DNA of 64,000 nucleotides, from positions 1 through 64,000 of the forward strand of contig CACGLH010000004.1 of assembly GCA_902573735.1 (NCBI GenBank), given 5' to 3'. Shown piece by piece: positions 18,908 through 27,988 of this stretch (positions within the stretch are counted from its first letter, which is position 1; every line of letters starts with the position of its first letter). Made by a program: the position numbers and the translations under genes. The notes under the pieces were generated by a model. It was not told where the DNA came from, did not search any database, and worked only from the letters and a program-made list of their open reading frames with translations. This DNA comes from an uncultured Alphaproteobacteria bacterium. GTDB taxonomy: Bacteria > Pseudomonadota > Alphaproteobacteria > Rhodobacterales > Rhodobacteraceae.

Positions 18908-19915
18908 ATGTTTGATTATACAGTAAGGCGTTTGCTTATTGCTGTTCCTACTCTTGTAATAATAAGCTTAGTGATTTTTTTAGTTCTTAGTTTGGCTCCA
19001 AACGATCCCATGGCACAAGTTCCGCTAACTGTGCCACCAGAAGTAAAAGAAAAAATGAGAGAAGCTCTAGGGTTGGGACAACCTTTATATGTTCAGTTTT
19101 GGAAATGGTTAGTTCAATTTTTTTGGATTGAGCCGCAGGTGCTTATTGATCATTATTTTGGGACTAACTTTTCTGAAGATAAACTTAGAGTGATAAGTTG
19201 GCAAACTCGTGCTCCAGTTATGGATACAGTTGTACAAAGATTACCACAAACTCTTTGGGTTGTTGGAATGTCTTATGTAGTAGCTATTGCTATATCAATT
19301 CCTATTGGTATTTATTCAGCTTATAAACAATATTCAATTTTTGATCAGGCAGGAACTTTTATTACAATGGTAGGGTATTCAATTCCCCCATTTTTTACAG
19401 GTCCACTTGTTATTGTAATTTTTGCTGTATATTTGGAATGGTTCCCATCAACTTATGATACCCTACATGAGGTTAATAATTGGGAAAGTTTCATTGTTCA
19501 ACTTAAGCAAATGTTTCTACCTGTAATGGTTTTAGCAATACAAGGCACCGCACAAATAAGTCGTTATATGAGATCCGCCATATTAGATAATTTAAATCAA
19601 GATTATGTCAGGACAGCTAGAGCAAAAGGCTTAAGTGAGTCGATTGTTATTTTAGTGCATGTTCTTAGAAATTCTATGATACCAGTTATTACTGTAATTG
19701 CATTAAATTTACCCCTAATTTTTGGAGGTGCAATAATTACAGAACAAGTTTTTAAAGTGAACGGTATCGGGCAACAGTTAATTTTAGCAATTTATGCTAA
19801 TGATTTACCTACTATTCAAACTCTGACATTTATTTTTGCTTTTTTAATTGTTTTTTTCAATTTAGTGGCTGATGTTCTATATGCATTGCTAGATCCAAGG
19901 ATTCGATATGAGTAA
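18908..19915 (+). CDS. Oligopeptide ABC transporter permease, DppB type
   Basis: A 335-residue inner-membrane permease. It begins MFDYTVRRLLIAVPTLVIIS, the standard DppB/GsiC first helix, and has about six membrane helices. The ATPase-contact loop appears as YVRTARAKGLSESIVILVHV near residue 235. The periplasmic loop after helix 1 is longer than usual (about residues 40-110). AAGGCGACC precedes the ATG. It overlaps the second permease by 8 bases. Confidence 0.87.
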   Translation: MFDYTVRRLLIAVPTLVIISLVIFLVLSLAPNDPMAQVPLTVPPEVKEKMREALGLGQPLYVQFWKWLVQFFWIEPQVLIDHYFGTNFSEDKLRVISWQTRAPVMDTVVQRLPQTLWVVGMSYVVAIAISIPIGIYSAYKQYSIFDQAGTFITMVGYSIPPFFTGPLVIVIFAVYLEWFPSTYDTLHEVNNWESFIVQLKQMFLPVMVLAIQGTAQISRYMRSAILDNLNQDYVRTARAKGLSESIVILVHVLRNSMIPVITVIALNLPLIFGGAIITEQVFKVNGIGQQLILAIYANDLPTIQTLTFIFAFLIVFFNLVADVLYALLDPRIRYE

Positions 19916-20825
19916 TAAGATAAAAAATCAAGAAATTTTATTTTCTCCAGGCTCTTCTTATTGGGGTGATGTATGGTTGCAATTTAAAAAACATAAAGGT
20001 GCATTATTAGGTGCTATTATTTTTTTTGGAATTGTCATCACAGTTATGCTTGGGCCTTTTTTATGGCCCTTTGAACCTAATGCAATAGATATAAGGTCCC
20101 GTAATCAAGGCCCAAGCTTATTACACCCATTTGGAACAGATCAACTAGGAAGAGATACTTTTTCAAGGATGATTGCTGGTGGTCAAACATCAATTACTGT
20201 AGGTTTGGCAGCTATGTTTTTATCATTAGTTTTGGGAACTTTTATTGGAGTGATTGCAGGTTATTTTAAAAGATTAGACGGAATATTAATGAGGTTTACC
20301 GATCTCTTTCTATCATTACCATTATTGCCTTTATTATTACTTATGATGTTTCTTTTTCGTGAACCATTGAGTGTTTCATATGGACCAGAGAGGGGTATGT
20401 TTATATTGATTGTTTTTGCTATTGGAGTTACGAGTTGGATGCCGACTGCTAGAATTGTAAGAGGGGATGTCTTAGCTCTAAAGCAAAGAGAATTTGTTAT
20501 AGCTGCGAGATCTATTGGTACGCCAGATCAAAAAATAATAATTAGGCATATTTTGCCAAATATTTTGTCACCTATTCTGGTTTCAGCGACCCTTGGTATA
20601 GCTAACGCAATAATTACGGAGAGTGCACTTTCATTTTTAGGATTGGGCTTTCCACCTGATTTTCCCACATGGGGTCGTCTTTTAAATGATGCAGTAGATT
20701 ATTTACAGCTCCATCCCGAAAGAGTTATGTGGCCTGGACTAGCTATATCACTTACAGTTTTGAGTATAAATTTTCTTGGTGATGGTTTAAGGGATGCTTT
20801 AGACCCTAGAATTAGAGGACGATAA
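19908..20825 (+). CDS. Oligopeptide ABC transporter permease, DppC type
   Basis: A 305-residue permease of the DppC/GsiD type, partner of the DppB-like subunit. It has the short cytoplasmic N-terminus, HPFGTDQLGRDTFSRMIAGG near residue 66 (the typical DppC motif), about six helices, and the EAA loop FVIAARSIGTPDQKIIIRHI near 195. The final LRDALDPRIRGR is also typical. It is the last transporter gene and is immediately convergent with the bactofilin gene. Confidence 0.87.
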   Translation: MSNKIKNQEILFSPGSSYWGDVWLQFKKHKGALLGAIIFFGIVITVMLGPFLWPFEPNAIDIRSRNQGPSLLHPFGTDQLGRDTFSRMIAGGQTSITVGLAAMFLSLVLGTFIGVIAGYFKRLDGILMRFTDLFLSLPLLPLLLLMMFLFREPLSVSYGPERGMFILIVFAIGVTSWMPTARIVRGDVLALKQREFVIAARSIGTPDQKIIIRHILPNILSPILVSATLGIANAIITESALSFLGLGFPPDFPTWGRLLNDAVDYLQLHPERVMWPGLAISLTVLSINFLGDGLRDALDPRIRGR

Positions 20826-21248
20826 TTAACTATTTTTTATTCTCTTAATTGAACCTTCATATATCGCACCGTCTTCTATTGCTATGACTTGGTGATAAGT
20901 ATCTCCTTCGATTCTTGATGATGAAGCAAGTCTTACTTTATTTCCTTTTAAAGTTCCTTTAATTCTACCAAGAATTACTGCTTCATCTGCTTCTACTTTT
21001 CCATCTATAAATCCATTCTTTCCAACATATAAAGATTTGGATTCTAATGAACCTTTTATACTACCATTAAAACTTATTTTCCCATTTGAGTATAACGTAC
21101 CTGTGATGTGTAAATTCTCACTTATAGTTGAGATTTTATTTTCAGATTTTATATCTTCTAATTGTGCGTTGATTTTATTATCATTTTTATCTAACTCACG
21201 AATACTTGTATTTTGAACATTATTCTTTTTATTTTTTCTAAAAAACAT
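20826..21248 (-). CDS. Bactofilin (polymer-forming cytoskeletal protein)
   Basis: A 140-residue bactofilin. A short disordered, basic N-terminus (residues 1-40, MFFRKNKKNN...) precedes the right-handed beta-helix (about 41-135), visible as repeating hydrophobic-glycine steps such as ISFNGSIKGSLES, LYVGKNGFIDGKV and AVILGRIKGTLKG. Bactofilins self-assemble without nucleotide at the inner membrane and guide cell-wall synthesis or stalk formation. An M23 peptidase partner often sits next to them, but none is seen here. It is transcribed alone. Confidence 0.85.
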   Translation of the reverse strand: MFFRKNKKNNVQNTSIRELDKNDNKINAQLEDIKSENKISTISENLHITGTLYSNGKISFNGSIKGSLESKSLYVGKNGFIDGKVEADEAVILGRIKGTLKGNKVRLASSSRIEGDTYHQVIAIEDGAIYEGSIKRIKNS

Positions 21249-21476
21249 AATTTTATCAAATTTTTTCAGTTTAGTATTTAACTATACAATAGCATAAAAC
21301 AGCTTACTAGATACATTAATATATGAAATGATGTAAACCAATATAAATTATGGTGCTTAATTGCGTCACTATTCCATATTTAATGAAAATCTTATTTCTA
21401 TCGCAAATGCGTGATTGACTATTTCTTCATGTAGTCTATTTTGGCTACATATTTATTAATTCCAATGAGGATAATT

Positions 21477-21599
21477 ATGAAAAAGTATCTTATTTTAGCA
21501 GCTTTGTCTTCGATTTTTATCATAAGTGGTTGTGCAGAAACTGCTATGACAGTTCCTTCTGACGCTATTGTATGTTCTAAAGCTTCAGGCTGTTCATAA
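21477..21599 (+). CDS. Tiny lipoprotein sharing a segment with the RTX protein
   Basis: A 40-residue predicted lipoprotein. MKKYLILAALSSIFIISGC is a lipoprotein signal with the lipobox ISGC, so Cys19 would be lipidated and the mature chain is only 22 residues. GAGG lies 8 bases before the ATG. The mature part ends SDAIVCSKASGCS, with two cysteines that could form a small disulfide loop. The same residues occur inside the RTX protein at 28407-31238, encoded by almost identical DNA (see the repeat entries). Entericidin-like size, but no recognised family. It is followed by a hairpin terminator, which supports a real transcript. Confidence 0.7.
   Translation: MKKYLILAALSSIFIISGCAETAMTVPSDAIVCSKASGCS
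21549..21596 (+). repeat. 48-bp segment shared with the RTX gene (copy 1)
   Basis: These 48 bases match positions 30195-30242 read on the minus strand with one mismatch (c at 21555); the last 41 bases (21556-21596) are identical. In both places it is read in the same frame, giving TV[P/S]SDAIVCSKASGCS. Here the match ends exactly before the stop codon. Confidence 0.95.
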
Positions 21600-21610
21600 A
21601 AATCTTAATA

Positions 21611-21633
21611 CTGGGACTATTTGTTAGTCCCAG
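21611..21633. terminator. Bidirectional hairpin terminator
   Basis: A 9-bp stem (ctgggacta / tagtcccag) with a 5-base loop and AT-rich flanks. It sits between the convergent small lipoprotein gene and the acyltransferase gene and can end both. Confidence 0.8.
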
Positions 21634-21636
21634 AAT

Positions 21637-22491
21637 TTATTTCCACCTATTATGAACCCAATACCATTGACTTGGATATTTTCTAACCATATTTTCTAAA
21701 CTCTTATTTAGTTTTTCAATAATTTTGAATGGATCACTAATTTTTAGACTAGGTTCAATTATTACTTGTATTGGTTTATTTTCTTCTTTTCTAATTGCGT
21801 AAGCAGGTATAATTAGTGCATCATATTTAATAGCAATATTAGCTATTGCAAGAGATGTTTTTGCCGGAATTCCCATGAAATCCATATACTTACCTTCGCT
21901 AACCGCTTGATCTATCATCATACAAACTACACCGCCTCTTTTCAAAAATTTAATCATTGCAGAAGTCCCTTTTCTTCCAACCTGGAATATTGGTTTTCCA
22001 CCAGCTTCAATAGTTTTATGGTGATACGGTTGGTAAAATACGTTTTTACTTTTTCTGTATATTGCAGCAGTTTCTATACCATTTCTCCTTAATAAAGCAC
22101 GAACTGCCTCCCAAGGGCCGATATGACCTGATACTATTAAAACTGGCCTATTAATTTTAACGGCTTCCAATATTTCAGAAATTTCAGAACAATTTCGAAA
22201 TTTAATATTTTGATATCTATGATATTCTTCGTTAAATAGAAATTCTGAAAAAGTAAGACCTAGGTTTTGAGAAAATTTTTTTAAAAATTTTTTTCTTTCT
22301 AGGTTGGACATTTTTGGGTAAATCAGTTCTAGATTTTTAAAAACTCTTTTTTTATATTTGGGAATATTTCTGATTAAAAAACCAATAACTTTAGCACTTA
22401 CAGATATTCTAGTATTGAAATTTAAAAATTTCATTATGCGAATAAAAAACCAAAATGGGATATATTCCAAAAAACTCATAAAATAAGTCAT
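21637..22491 (-). CDS. Lysophospholipid/lipid A acyltransferase, LpxL-HtrB family
   Basis: A 284-residue membrane-bound acyltransferase of the LpxL/LpxM family, which add secondary acyl chains to lipid A at the inner membrane. It has the catalytic HX4E motif as SGHIGPWEAV near residue 120, an N-terminal hydrophobic helix, and the later conserved YRKSKN and VCMMIDQAVSEGK segments. Length fits the family (about 290-310), slightly short. It follows infC by 33 bases, so it is likely cotranscribed with thrS-infC, an unusual neighbour for this ribosomal operon. Confidence 0.8.
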   Translation of the reverse strand: MTYFMSFLEYIPFWFFIRIMKFLNFNTRISVSAKVIGFLIRNIPKYKKRVFKNLELIYPKMSNLERKKFLKKFSQNLGLTFSEFLFNEEYHRYQNIKFRNCSEISEILEAVKINRPVLIVSGHIGPWEAVRALLRRNGIETAAIYRKSKNVFYQPYHHKTIEAGGKPIFQVGRKGTSAMIKFLKRGGVVCMMIDQAVSEGKYMDFMGIPAKTSLAIANIAIKYDALIIPAYAIRKEENKPIQVIIEPSLKISDPFKIIEKLNKSLENMVRKYPSQWYWVHNRWK

Positions 22492-22524
22492 TTTATTTCT
22501 ATCAAGGAATGATTTTTTTTATTT

Positions 22525-23073
22525 CTATTTTAAAGGGCTTATCATCATACTCATTTGTCTCCCTTCCATTTTTGGAAAGGAGTCTATTTTTCCAATATCT
22601 GCAGTGTCTTCAGCTACCCTTTCTAATAGATCTTTTCCAAGTTCCTGGTGGGCCATTTCCCTACCTCTGAATCTCATTGTAATTTTTACTTTATCACCAT
22701 GGTCAAGAAATTTTGTAACGGATCTAAGTTTCACCTCGTAGTCGTGAATATCTGTATTCGGTCTAAATTTGATTTCTTTTACATCAATTGTTTTTTGCTT
22801 TTTCCTAGCCTCTGCCTCTTTTTTTTGTTGCTCATATTTATATTTACCATAATCCATAATTTTGCAGACTGGGGGGCTTGCATTTGGTGAAATTTCAACC
22901 AAATCAAGATCTGCTTGAGTTGCTAGTTCTATTCCTTGATTTGGACTTACTATACCTATGTTTTCACCTTGTGACCCAATTAATCGAATTTCATTAGAGT
23001 CTATAGAATGATTTATTCGAATACCTTGTTCTCTAGAAACTTGAGGATTTTCATTTGGTCTTCTTACTATGAT
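22525..23073 (-). CDS. infC: Translation initiation factor IF-3
   Basis: IF-3 binds the 30S subunit and checks start-codon pairing. The N-domain is seen in [18 protein letters not shown] and [16 protein letters not shown], and the C-domain in [18 protein letters not shown] ... [10 protein letters not shown]. No ATG, GTG or TTG lies in frame ahead of the N-domain. An AAGGAG at 23079-23084 sits 5 bases from an ATC and 8 bases from an ATA. The start is taken as the ATC (182 residues); ATA at 23070 is nearly as good. Non-AUG starts on infC are known (AUU in E. coli) and let IF-3 repress its own synthesis. It lies 97 bases after thrS. Confidence 0.9.
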   Translation of the reverse strand: MIVRRPNENPQVSREQGIRINHSIDSNEIRLIGSQGENIGIVSPNQGIELATQADLDLVEISPNASPPVCKIMDYGKYKYEQQKKEAEARKKQKTIDVKEIKFRPNTDIHDYEVKLRSVTKFLDHGDKVKITMRFRGREMAHQELGKDLLERVAEDTADIGKIDSFPKMEGRQMSMMISPLK

Positions 23074-23078
23074 TAAAT

Positions 23079-23084
23079 CTCCTT
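23079..23084 (-). promoter_or_regulatory. infC ribosome binding site that decides a non-AUG start
   Basis: On the minus strand this reads AAGGAG. Its spacing to ATC at 23073 (5 bases) or ATA at 23070 (8 bases) places the infC start at a rare codon, which matches the known IF-3 autoregulation by start-codon discrimination. Confidence 0.75.
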
Positions 23085-23170
23085 TGTCTTAATGAACTAA
23101 AAAAATTGTATTGTTATTTTTATACCTTAATGTAATGCAATAGTCAAAAGTAGTGATAAATCCCTATTTT

Positions 23171-25111
23171 TCATTTTGGGATTCCACAATTAGGAATTAA
23201 CCCTTCAATTTCTTCTAAGAGGCTTATGGTTGTCGTTTTGTTAGAGCCTAGTTTTCTTACAGTAACAGTTTTGTTTTCTACTTCTCGTAGTCCTACAGCA
23301 TATATTATGGGTATTTTTTTTAAAGAATGTTCTCTGATTTTATAATTAATTTTTTCATTCCTTATATCAAGTTTTACACGAATATTTTTTGAAATTAAAT
23401 TTTTATATATTTCTTTTGCATAATCATTTGCTCCAGAAACTACTGAAGCGATCACTACCTGTGTGGGGGTTAGCCATAATGGGAGTTTGCCAGAATTTTC
23501 TTCAATTAAAATTCCTATAAACCTCTCAAAAGAACCTAAAATGGCTCTATGTAACATTACAACGTTTTTTTTATTCCCATCCATAGCTATATAATTTGCA
23601 TTAAGTCTTTCAGGTAAAACAAAATCAACCTGAAGAGTTCCACATTGCCAATCTCTGCCAATAGCATCTGTCAAAACAAATTCTAATTTAGGACCATAAA
23701 AAGCTCCTTCTCCAGGATTTAATTCAAATGAATAACCAGCAGTATTAGTAGCATTTTTGAGTGCTTCTTCTGCCTTAAACCAAGTTTCATCAGAGCCCGC
23801 TCTTTTTTCTGGTCTGTCTGAAAATTTAATTTTATAATCTGCAAATCCTAAATCTGAATAAATTTTTGATAGTAGTTCAATAAATTTTTTGGTTTCGCTC
23901 TCTATTTGTTCTTCTGTACAGAAAATATGAGCATCATCTTGTACAAATCCTCTTACACGCATTATTCCATGCATAGCACCTGATGGTTCATATCTATGAC
24001 ATGAGCCAAACTCTGACATTCTAAATGGCAAATCTCTGTATGATTTAACACCTTGATTATAAATTTGAATGTGACAGGGACAATTCATTGGTTTAAGTGC
24101 ATTAATTCTTTTTTCTTTGGAGCCCTCTTCGTCTACTTCAACTATAAACATATGTTCTTGAAATTTTTCCCAATGTCCAGAGTCTTCCCATAGTTTTCTT
24201 CCTACCACTTGTGGTGTTTTTACTTCTGAGTAGCCTCCTTTTTCTAATTCCTTTTGCATATAGTTTTGTAGTATTTGATATACACGCCAACCGTTAGGAT
24301 GCCAAAAAACCATCCCAGGAGCTTCCTCTTGCATGTGGAAAAGTTCCATTTCTTTACCAATTTTCCTATGGTCTCTTTTTTGTGCTTCTTCTAAGAAATT
24401 AAGATATTTTTTCAATTCTTCTCTATTTCTAAAAGCCACTCCATAAATTCGTTGTAACATTTTATTATTACTATCACCTTTCCAATAGGCTCCAGCTATA
24501 CTCATTAGTTTAAAACAATCACCAGGGATTTGGCCTGTATTTACAAGATGTGGACCTCTACAAAGGTCTTGCCAATAACCATGCCAATACATTGAGATCT
24601 TTTCATTTTCAGGAATATCATTAATAAGTTGAACTTTATAGGGTTCTTTTTTTTCTGAATAATATTTGATTGCTCTTTTTCTCTCCCAAACTTCAAATTT
24701 AACGGGATCTTTCAAGTTAATAATTTCCCGCATTTTTTTTTCAATAGTTGACAAATTTTCAGGAGTAAATGGTTCATCTCTATCAAAATCATAAAACCAA
24801 CCATTTTCAATAACAGGACCAATTGTGACTTTTGTATCTGGCCAAATTTCTTGAACAGCTCTAGCCATAATATGGGCGCAATCATGTCTTATGAGTTCTA
24901 AAGCAACATTTTCATTTTTAATTGTAAATATTTCCAATTTGCAATTTTTATTAATTTCTTTTGAAAGATCACTTAAAACTCCATTCAATGAACAAGCAAT
25001 AGCTGCTTTTTTTAGCGAATTCGAAATACTTTCAGCCACCTGAATTGCAGTTATACCTTTTTGAAAGTTTTTAATTGTTCCATCAGGAAATTCTATTGAG
25101 ACTTCAGTCAT
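23171..25111 (-). CDS. thrS: Threonyl-tRNA synthetase
   Basis: A 646-residue class II aminoacyl-tRNA synthetase. Domains in order: TGS (1-60), the SAD editing domain with HDCAHIMA (about 75) and [13 protein letters not shown], the catalytic core with zinc ligands Cys in MNCPCHIQ, His and His, motif 2 [13 protein letters not shown] and motif 3 [14 protein letters not shown], and the anticodon-binding domain (about 545-640). Length matches the usual 640. It is followed by infC, the classical order, and is divergent from the alpha/beta hydrolase at 25279. Confidence 0.95.
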   Translation of the reverse strand: MTEVSIEFPDGTIKNFQKGITAIQVAESISNSLKKAAIACSLNGVLSDLSKEINKNCKLEIFTIKNENVALELIRHDCAHIMARAVQEIWPDTKVTIGPVIENGWFYDFDRDEPFTPENLSTIEKKMREIINLKDPVKFEVWERKRAIKYYSEKKEPYKVQLINDIPENEKISMYWHGYWQDLCRGPHLVNTGQIPGDCFKLMSIAGAYWKGDSNNKMLQRIYGVAFRNREELKKYLNFLEEAQKRDHRKIGKEMELFHMQEEAPGMVFWHPNGWRVYQILQNYMQKELEKGGYSEVKTPQVVGRKLWEDSGHWEKFQEHMFIVEVDEEGSKEKRINALKPMNCPCHIQIYNQGVKSYRDLPFRMSEFGSCHRYEPSGAMHGIMRVRGFVQDDAHIFCTEEQIESETKKFIELLSKIYSDLGFADYKIKFSDRPEKRAGSDETWFKAEEALKNATNTAGYSFELNPGEGAFYGPKLEFVLTDAIGRDWQCGTLQVDFVLPERLNANYIAMDGNKKNVVMLHRAILGSFERFIGILIEENSGKLPLWLTPTQVVIASVVSGANDYAKEIYKNLISKNIRVKLDIRNEKINYKIREHSLKKIPIIYAVGLREVENKTVTVRKLGSNKTTTISLLEEIEGLIPNCGIPK

Positions 25112-25278
25112 TCTAAATTTATACCTATAATTTTTATAGTCACTTATTGTTTGAAGATACTATTTTGTCAAAGATTATTTTAATTATCCCTATTAAATTC
25201 TATTTACTTTTTGATAATTATAGAAAATAGTAATTTGTAAATATAAAAAAATTTATTCATCATTAAATCAGTGCATCA

Positions 25279-26046
25279 ATGAATAAAATAAGTTTGAATT
25301 TTCATTTAACAAAAAATAATAGAAAAATTGCCTACAAAAAACTTGATGGTAAACTAACTGAAGAACCTGGAATAATATTTTTAGGGGGCTTAGCTTCTGA
25401 CATGGAGGGTACTAAAGCAAACTTCTTAGAGGAATGGTGTAGATCTAGGGGTAATACATTTATTAGATTTGATTATTCAGGTCATGGACGCTCAGAAGGG
25501 GTTTTTACTGATGGTTCAATTTTAACGTGGTCCGAAGACGCCCTTTCTGTATTGGATAATTTAACAAATAAAAAACAAATTTTGATAGGTTCTTCAATGG
25601 GGGGTTGGATAGCACTCATTTTAGCAAAAAAGCGACCTCAAAAAATTCACTCGATGATAGGAATTGCAGCTGCTCCAGATTTTACTGAGGACTTGATGTG
25701 GGATAATTTTAGTGAAGATGAAAAGATCAAAATTACTAGGCATGGCGTCATTGAACAAGATTCTGAATACTCTGATGAGCCTTATAAAATTTCAAAAAAT
25801 CTTATATTTGAATCAAGAGATTGTCTTGTTTTACGTGATAAAATTGAATTAAATTTTCCTGTTAGGCTTTTACAAGGTACATTAGATAATGATGTCCCCT
25901 TGAATACAGCTATAAAGCTAATTAATCACATAACTTGTGAAGATGCTAAATTAGAAATTATTAAAAATGCCGATCATTCTTTTTCTACTAAAGAATGCCT
26001 AAAATTAATAAGTTATAATTTATTAAAATTGTTAGAAAAGAAATAG
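25279..26046 (+). CDS. Alpha/beta hydrolase
   Basis: A 255-residue soluble serine hydrolase. The nucleophile elbow is IGSSMGGW near residue 110 (Ser of GxSxG), the oxyanion region is FLGGLASDMEGTK, an acid lies in GTLDNDVPL, and the histidine in NADHSF near 233. This layout is that of a small carboxylesterase or acyl-peptide-type hydrolase with no lid domain visible. It is followed after 14 bases by a second hydrolase; the substrate is unknown. Confidence 0.75.
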   Translation: MNKISLNFHLTKNNRKIAYKKLDGKLTEEPGIIFLGGLASDMEGTKANFLEEWCRSRGNTFIRFDYSGHGRSEGVFTDGSILTWSEDALSVLDNLTNKKQILIGSSMGGWIALILAKKRPQKIHSMIGIAAAPDFTEDLMWDNFSEDEKIKITRHGVIEQDSEYSDEPYKISKNLIFESRDCLVLRDKIELNFPVRLLQGTLDNDVPLNTAIKLINHITCEDAKLEIIKNADHSFSTKECLKLISYNLLKLLEKK

Positions 26047-26060
26047 TTATAGAGGTTTTT

Positions 26061-27053
26061 TTGTTTTTAATTATATCCATTTCTTTTATTTTAATATTTG
26101 TTTTTGTATTTAAAAAAAAAAAAATTAATCTTGATAAGAAATTTAATCCTGAATTGATAGGTAATGACATAGATAATTATTTGAATATTTCTGAATCAAA
26201 GATAACAGGTATTTTGCCTTGGACAAAAAAAAGAATTATCTGGAATAACCCTAGTACAAAATTAAAATCCAATATAGCTATCATTTACATTCACGGATTT
26301 TCTGCAAGTTTAGGGGAGATTAGACCAGTTCCTGATATTTTGGCCGAAAATTATAATGCCAATCTTTTTTACACTAGATTATCAGGACATGGGATTAATG
26401 ATTTTAGACCTCTTAAAGATGTTGATGGAGTAGATTGGTATCTAGATGTCCAAGAGGCATTTGAAATAGGAAAGAGGATAGGTGATAAAATTATTGTAGT
26501 AGCTACATCTTTTGGATGTACTTTAGTATCCGAATATTTATCAAAAAATAGAATTGATGACATAGTTTTAGGGAATATATTTATTTCTCCTTGTTATGGT
26601 ATTCCGGATTGGCGGCTTAAATTATCAAGTTTTTATTGGTCAAAATTTATTTATAAATTTTTTTTTGGGGAAAAAAGGGTAGCCACTCATCGTAAATCTG
26701 AGGAAAAAAAATGGTGGAGTAATGAACTTCCAGTTGAATCTATTATTAATTTAGAACTAAGTGTTGAAAAAGTATGGCAATCAGATTTTAGCAAAATTAT
26801 TTCACCCGTCATATTTATTTTTTGTCCTAAAGATCAATGGATAAGCATAAAAAGGATTAAAAAAGCGTCTAAACGTTGGGGGGGAGAATCTAGCATGGTA
26901 AGTCTTGATGTTTCTAGTAATGTTGACAATAAAAATTATCACGTAATATTAGGTGATATAAAAGCTCCTAGCGAAACTGAATTCGGAATTGAAATTATTT
27001 TGAGTTGGTTAAAAAATATTTTGAATTCAAGACAATATAAAAAACAGAATTAA
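26061..27053 (+). CDS. Membrane-anchored alpha/beta hydrolase with atypical nucleophile motif
   Basis: A 330-residue protein with one N-terminal membrane helix (residues 2-17) and an alpha/beta hydrolase domain. The start is TTG; AGAGG lies 5 bases ahead and supports it. The family blocks are IYIHGFSASLGE near 80, SGHGINDFR near 110 and CPKDQWIS near 258, with a late histidine in NYHVIL. The nucleophile elbow reads VATSFGCT, so the usual first glycine of GxSxG is replaced by alanine and the last position is cysteine after glycine. Its 3' end overlaps the convergent small membrane gene by 27 bases. Confidence 0.68.
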   Translation: MFLIISISFILIFVFVFKKKKINLDKKFNPELIGNDIDNYLNISESKITGILPWTKKRIIWNNPSTKLKSNIAIIYIHGFSASLGEIRPVPDILAENYNANLFYTRLSGHGINDFRPLKDVDGVDWYLDVQEAFEIGKRIGDKIIVVATSFGCTLVSEYLSKNRIDDIVLGNIFISPCYGIPDWRLKLSSFYWSKFIYKFFFGEKRVATHRKSEEKKWWSNELPVESIINLELSVEKVWQSDFSKIISPVIFIFCPKDQWISIKRIKKASKRWGGESSMVSLDVSSNVDNKNYHVILGDIKAPSETEFGIEIILSWLKNILNSRQYKKQN

Positions 27054-27254
27054 AGATATTATTCCAATAAATGACAGAAACAATCCTGCCAAGTTAAGAG
27101 GTAGTAGTTTTTGCAAGCTTAAATTATATACATCATTTTGGTTAGGATTTTCCTTAATTATTCTTTTTATTTTCAATGCTTCATAAATTAAAAAAAATAT
27201 TAACGATATTCCTATTACAATGAATATTATTCCAAATATGAAAAAGTAATACAT
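27027..27254 (-). CDS. Small two-helix membrane protein
   Basis: A 75-residue protein with two clear membrane helices (about residues 3-25 and 53-74) joined by a short charged loop, KIKRIIKENPNQNDVY. No family is recognised. The ATG is at the divergent edge of the tRNA-Thr upstream region, and the 3' end overlaps the convergent hydrolase gene. The membrane pattern is stronger than expected by chance, but expression is unproven. Confidence 0.5.
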   Translation of the reverse strand: MYYFFIFGIIFIVIGISLIFFLIYEALKIKRIIKENPNQNDVYNLSLQKLLPLNLAGLFLSFIGIISLILFFILS

Positions 27255-27355
27255 TATTTATCAATCATAAAATCAATTTTATAATAAAGCTACCTATATA
27301 TAATTTTTCAATAAAAGCTTGCAATATTCTTCTTTAAATTTTAAGAAAATACTGT

Positions 27356-27431
27356 GCCTCTATAGCTCAGCTGGTAGAGCAACTGATTTGTAATCAGTGG
27401 GTCGGGAGTTCGAGTCTCTCTGGAGGCACCA
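27356..27431 (+). tRNA. tRNA-Thr (anticodon UGU)
   Basis: A complete 76-base tRNA. The 7-bp acceptor stem is GCCTCTA/TGGAGGC, the anticodon stem ACTGA/TCAGT holds the loop TTTGTAA with anticodon TGT, the T arm has TTCGAGT, and CCA is encoded. Twenty bases of its anticodon arm to T stem occur again at 28368-28387. The DNA downstream is gene-poor and looks like an integration site. Confidence 0.95.
27392..27411 (+). repeat. 20-bp direct repeat inside tRNA-Thr (copy 1)
   Basis: The sequence aatcagtgggtcgggagttc, covering the 3' anticodon strand to the start of the T loop, is repeated exactly at 28368-28387 in the same direction. Copies of part of a tRNA are usual at attachment sites of integrating elements. 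Confidence 0.9.
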
Positions 27432-27765
27432 CTAAAATCAATGACTTACCAGTTTTAACTTAAAAAAACCTCTTTCCATCATAGTTCTGGTGGCACTGTG
27501 GTGGCACATTATCCTTCGCTAGGTACTCAAATTTATGCTCTAAAAGTTCCTTATTAACCACTAAGCCGAGATATAATTTATCTTTTTACCTTCCCCAATT
27601 CTTCAAATGCGACCCATACCCTGGGGGTATCCCCCACTTTAGCATTTGGGACTCCTGTTGTTATCTAGTAATATTAATTTAGATGAAGCAATTTCAGCAT
27701 GTTGAGGGGTTGTTCCTCATAGCATTTTACTTCAATTATCATGAGATTTGTGCTATTGGGTACTT

Positions 27766-27798
27766 AGGTCGTAGGTTCGATCCCTACCGCCGGAGCCA
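27766..27798 (+). pseudogene. 3' fragment of a tRNA-Asn-like gene
   Basis: The 33 bases contain a full T arm (GTAGG TTCGATC CCTAC), a 3' acceptor strand CGCCGGA, G and CCA, as in the end of alphaproteobacterial tRNA-Asn. The 5' half is absent: the preceding DNA cannot form D or anticodon arms. A tRNA 3' end alone is the typical remnant left at the far end of an element that integrated into such a gene. Confidence 0.65.
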
Positions 27799-27803
27799 TA
27801 AAA

Positions 27804-27831
27804 AGCCCCATGTCGGGGGGGACATGAGGCT
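27804..27831 (+). terminator. GC-rich hairpin, terminator-like
   Basis: agccccatgtc pairs with gacatgaggct with one mismatch around a loop of six G. There is no T run after it on the plus strand, while the minus strand ends in TTTTTATGG, so it may end leftward transcription. It follows the tRNA-Asn fragment directly. Confidence 0.45.
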
Positions 27832-27988
27832 CAGAATGACATATCGAACAGGGAGGTAAGATATTTGTCATTAGTTATTACTTTGCAAAAACCCTTTTGG
27901 ATCAGTTCTGAGTATAAAAATAATATTTAAAAGATTTGTTAATTGGTCTATTGTTAAGTCAGAATTTTTATAAAAATGGGAGTTTAAA

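Larger units (their letters stand above)
27432..27988. other. Gene-poor scar after tRNA-Thr with protein-tail remnants
   Basis: No complete gene is seen. On the minus strand two short open stretches look like ends of lost genes: one around 27463-27587 ending NVPPQCHQNYDGKRFF before its stop, and one around 27580-27670 ending RVWVAFEELGKVKR. The first resembles tails often seen on tyrosine recombinases beside tRNA genes, but this is too short to be sure. The stretch also holds a tRNA-Asn 3' remnant (27766-27798) and a GC-rich hairpin (27804-27831). Confidence 0.5.

Noticed and set aside
27463-27670. Complete integrase gene beside tRNA-Thr
   Set aside because: Only short open tails are present, broken by stops in every frame; no catalytic Arg-His-Tyr motifs are visible.
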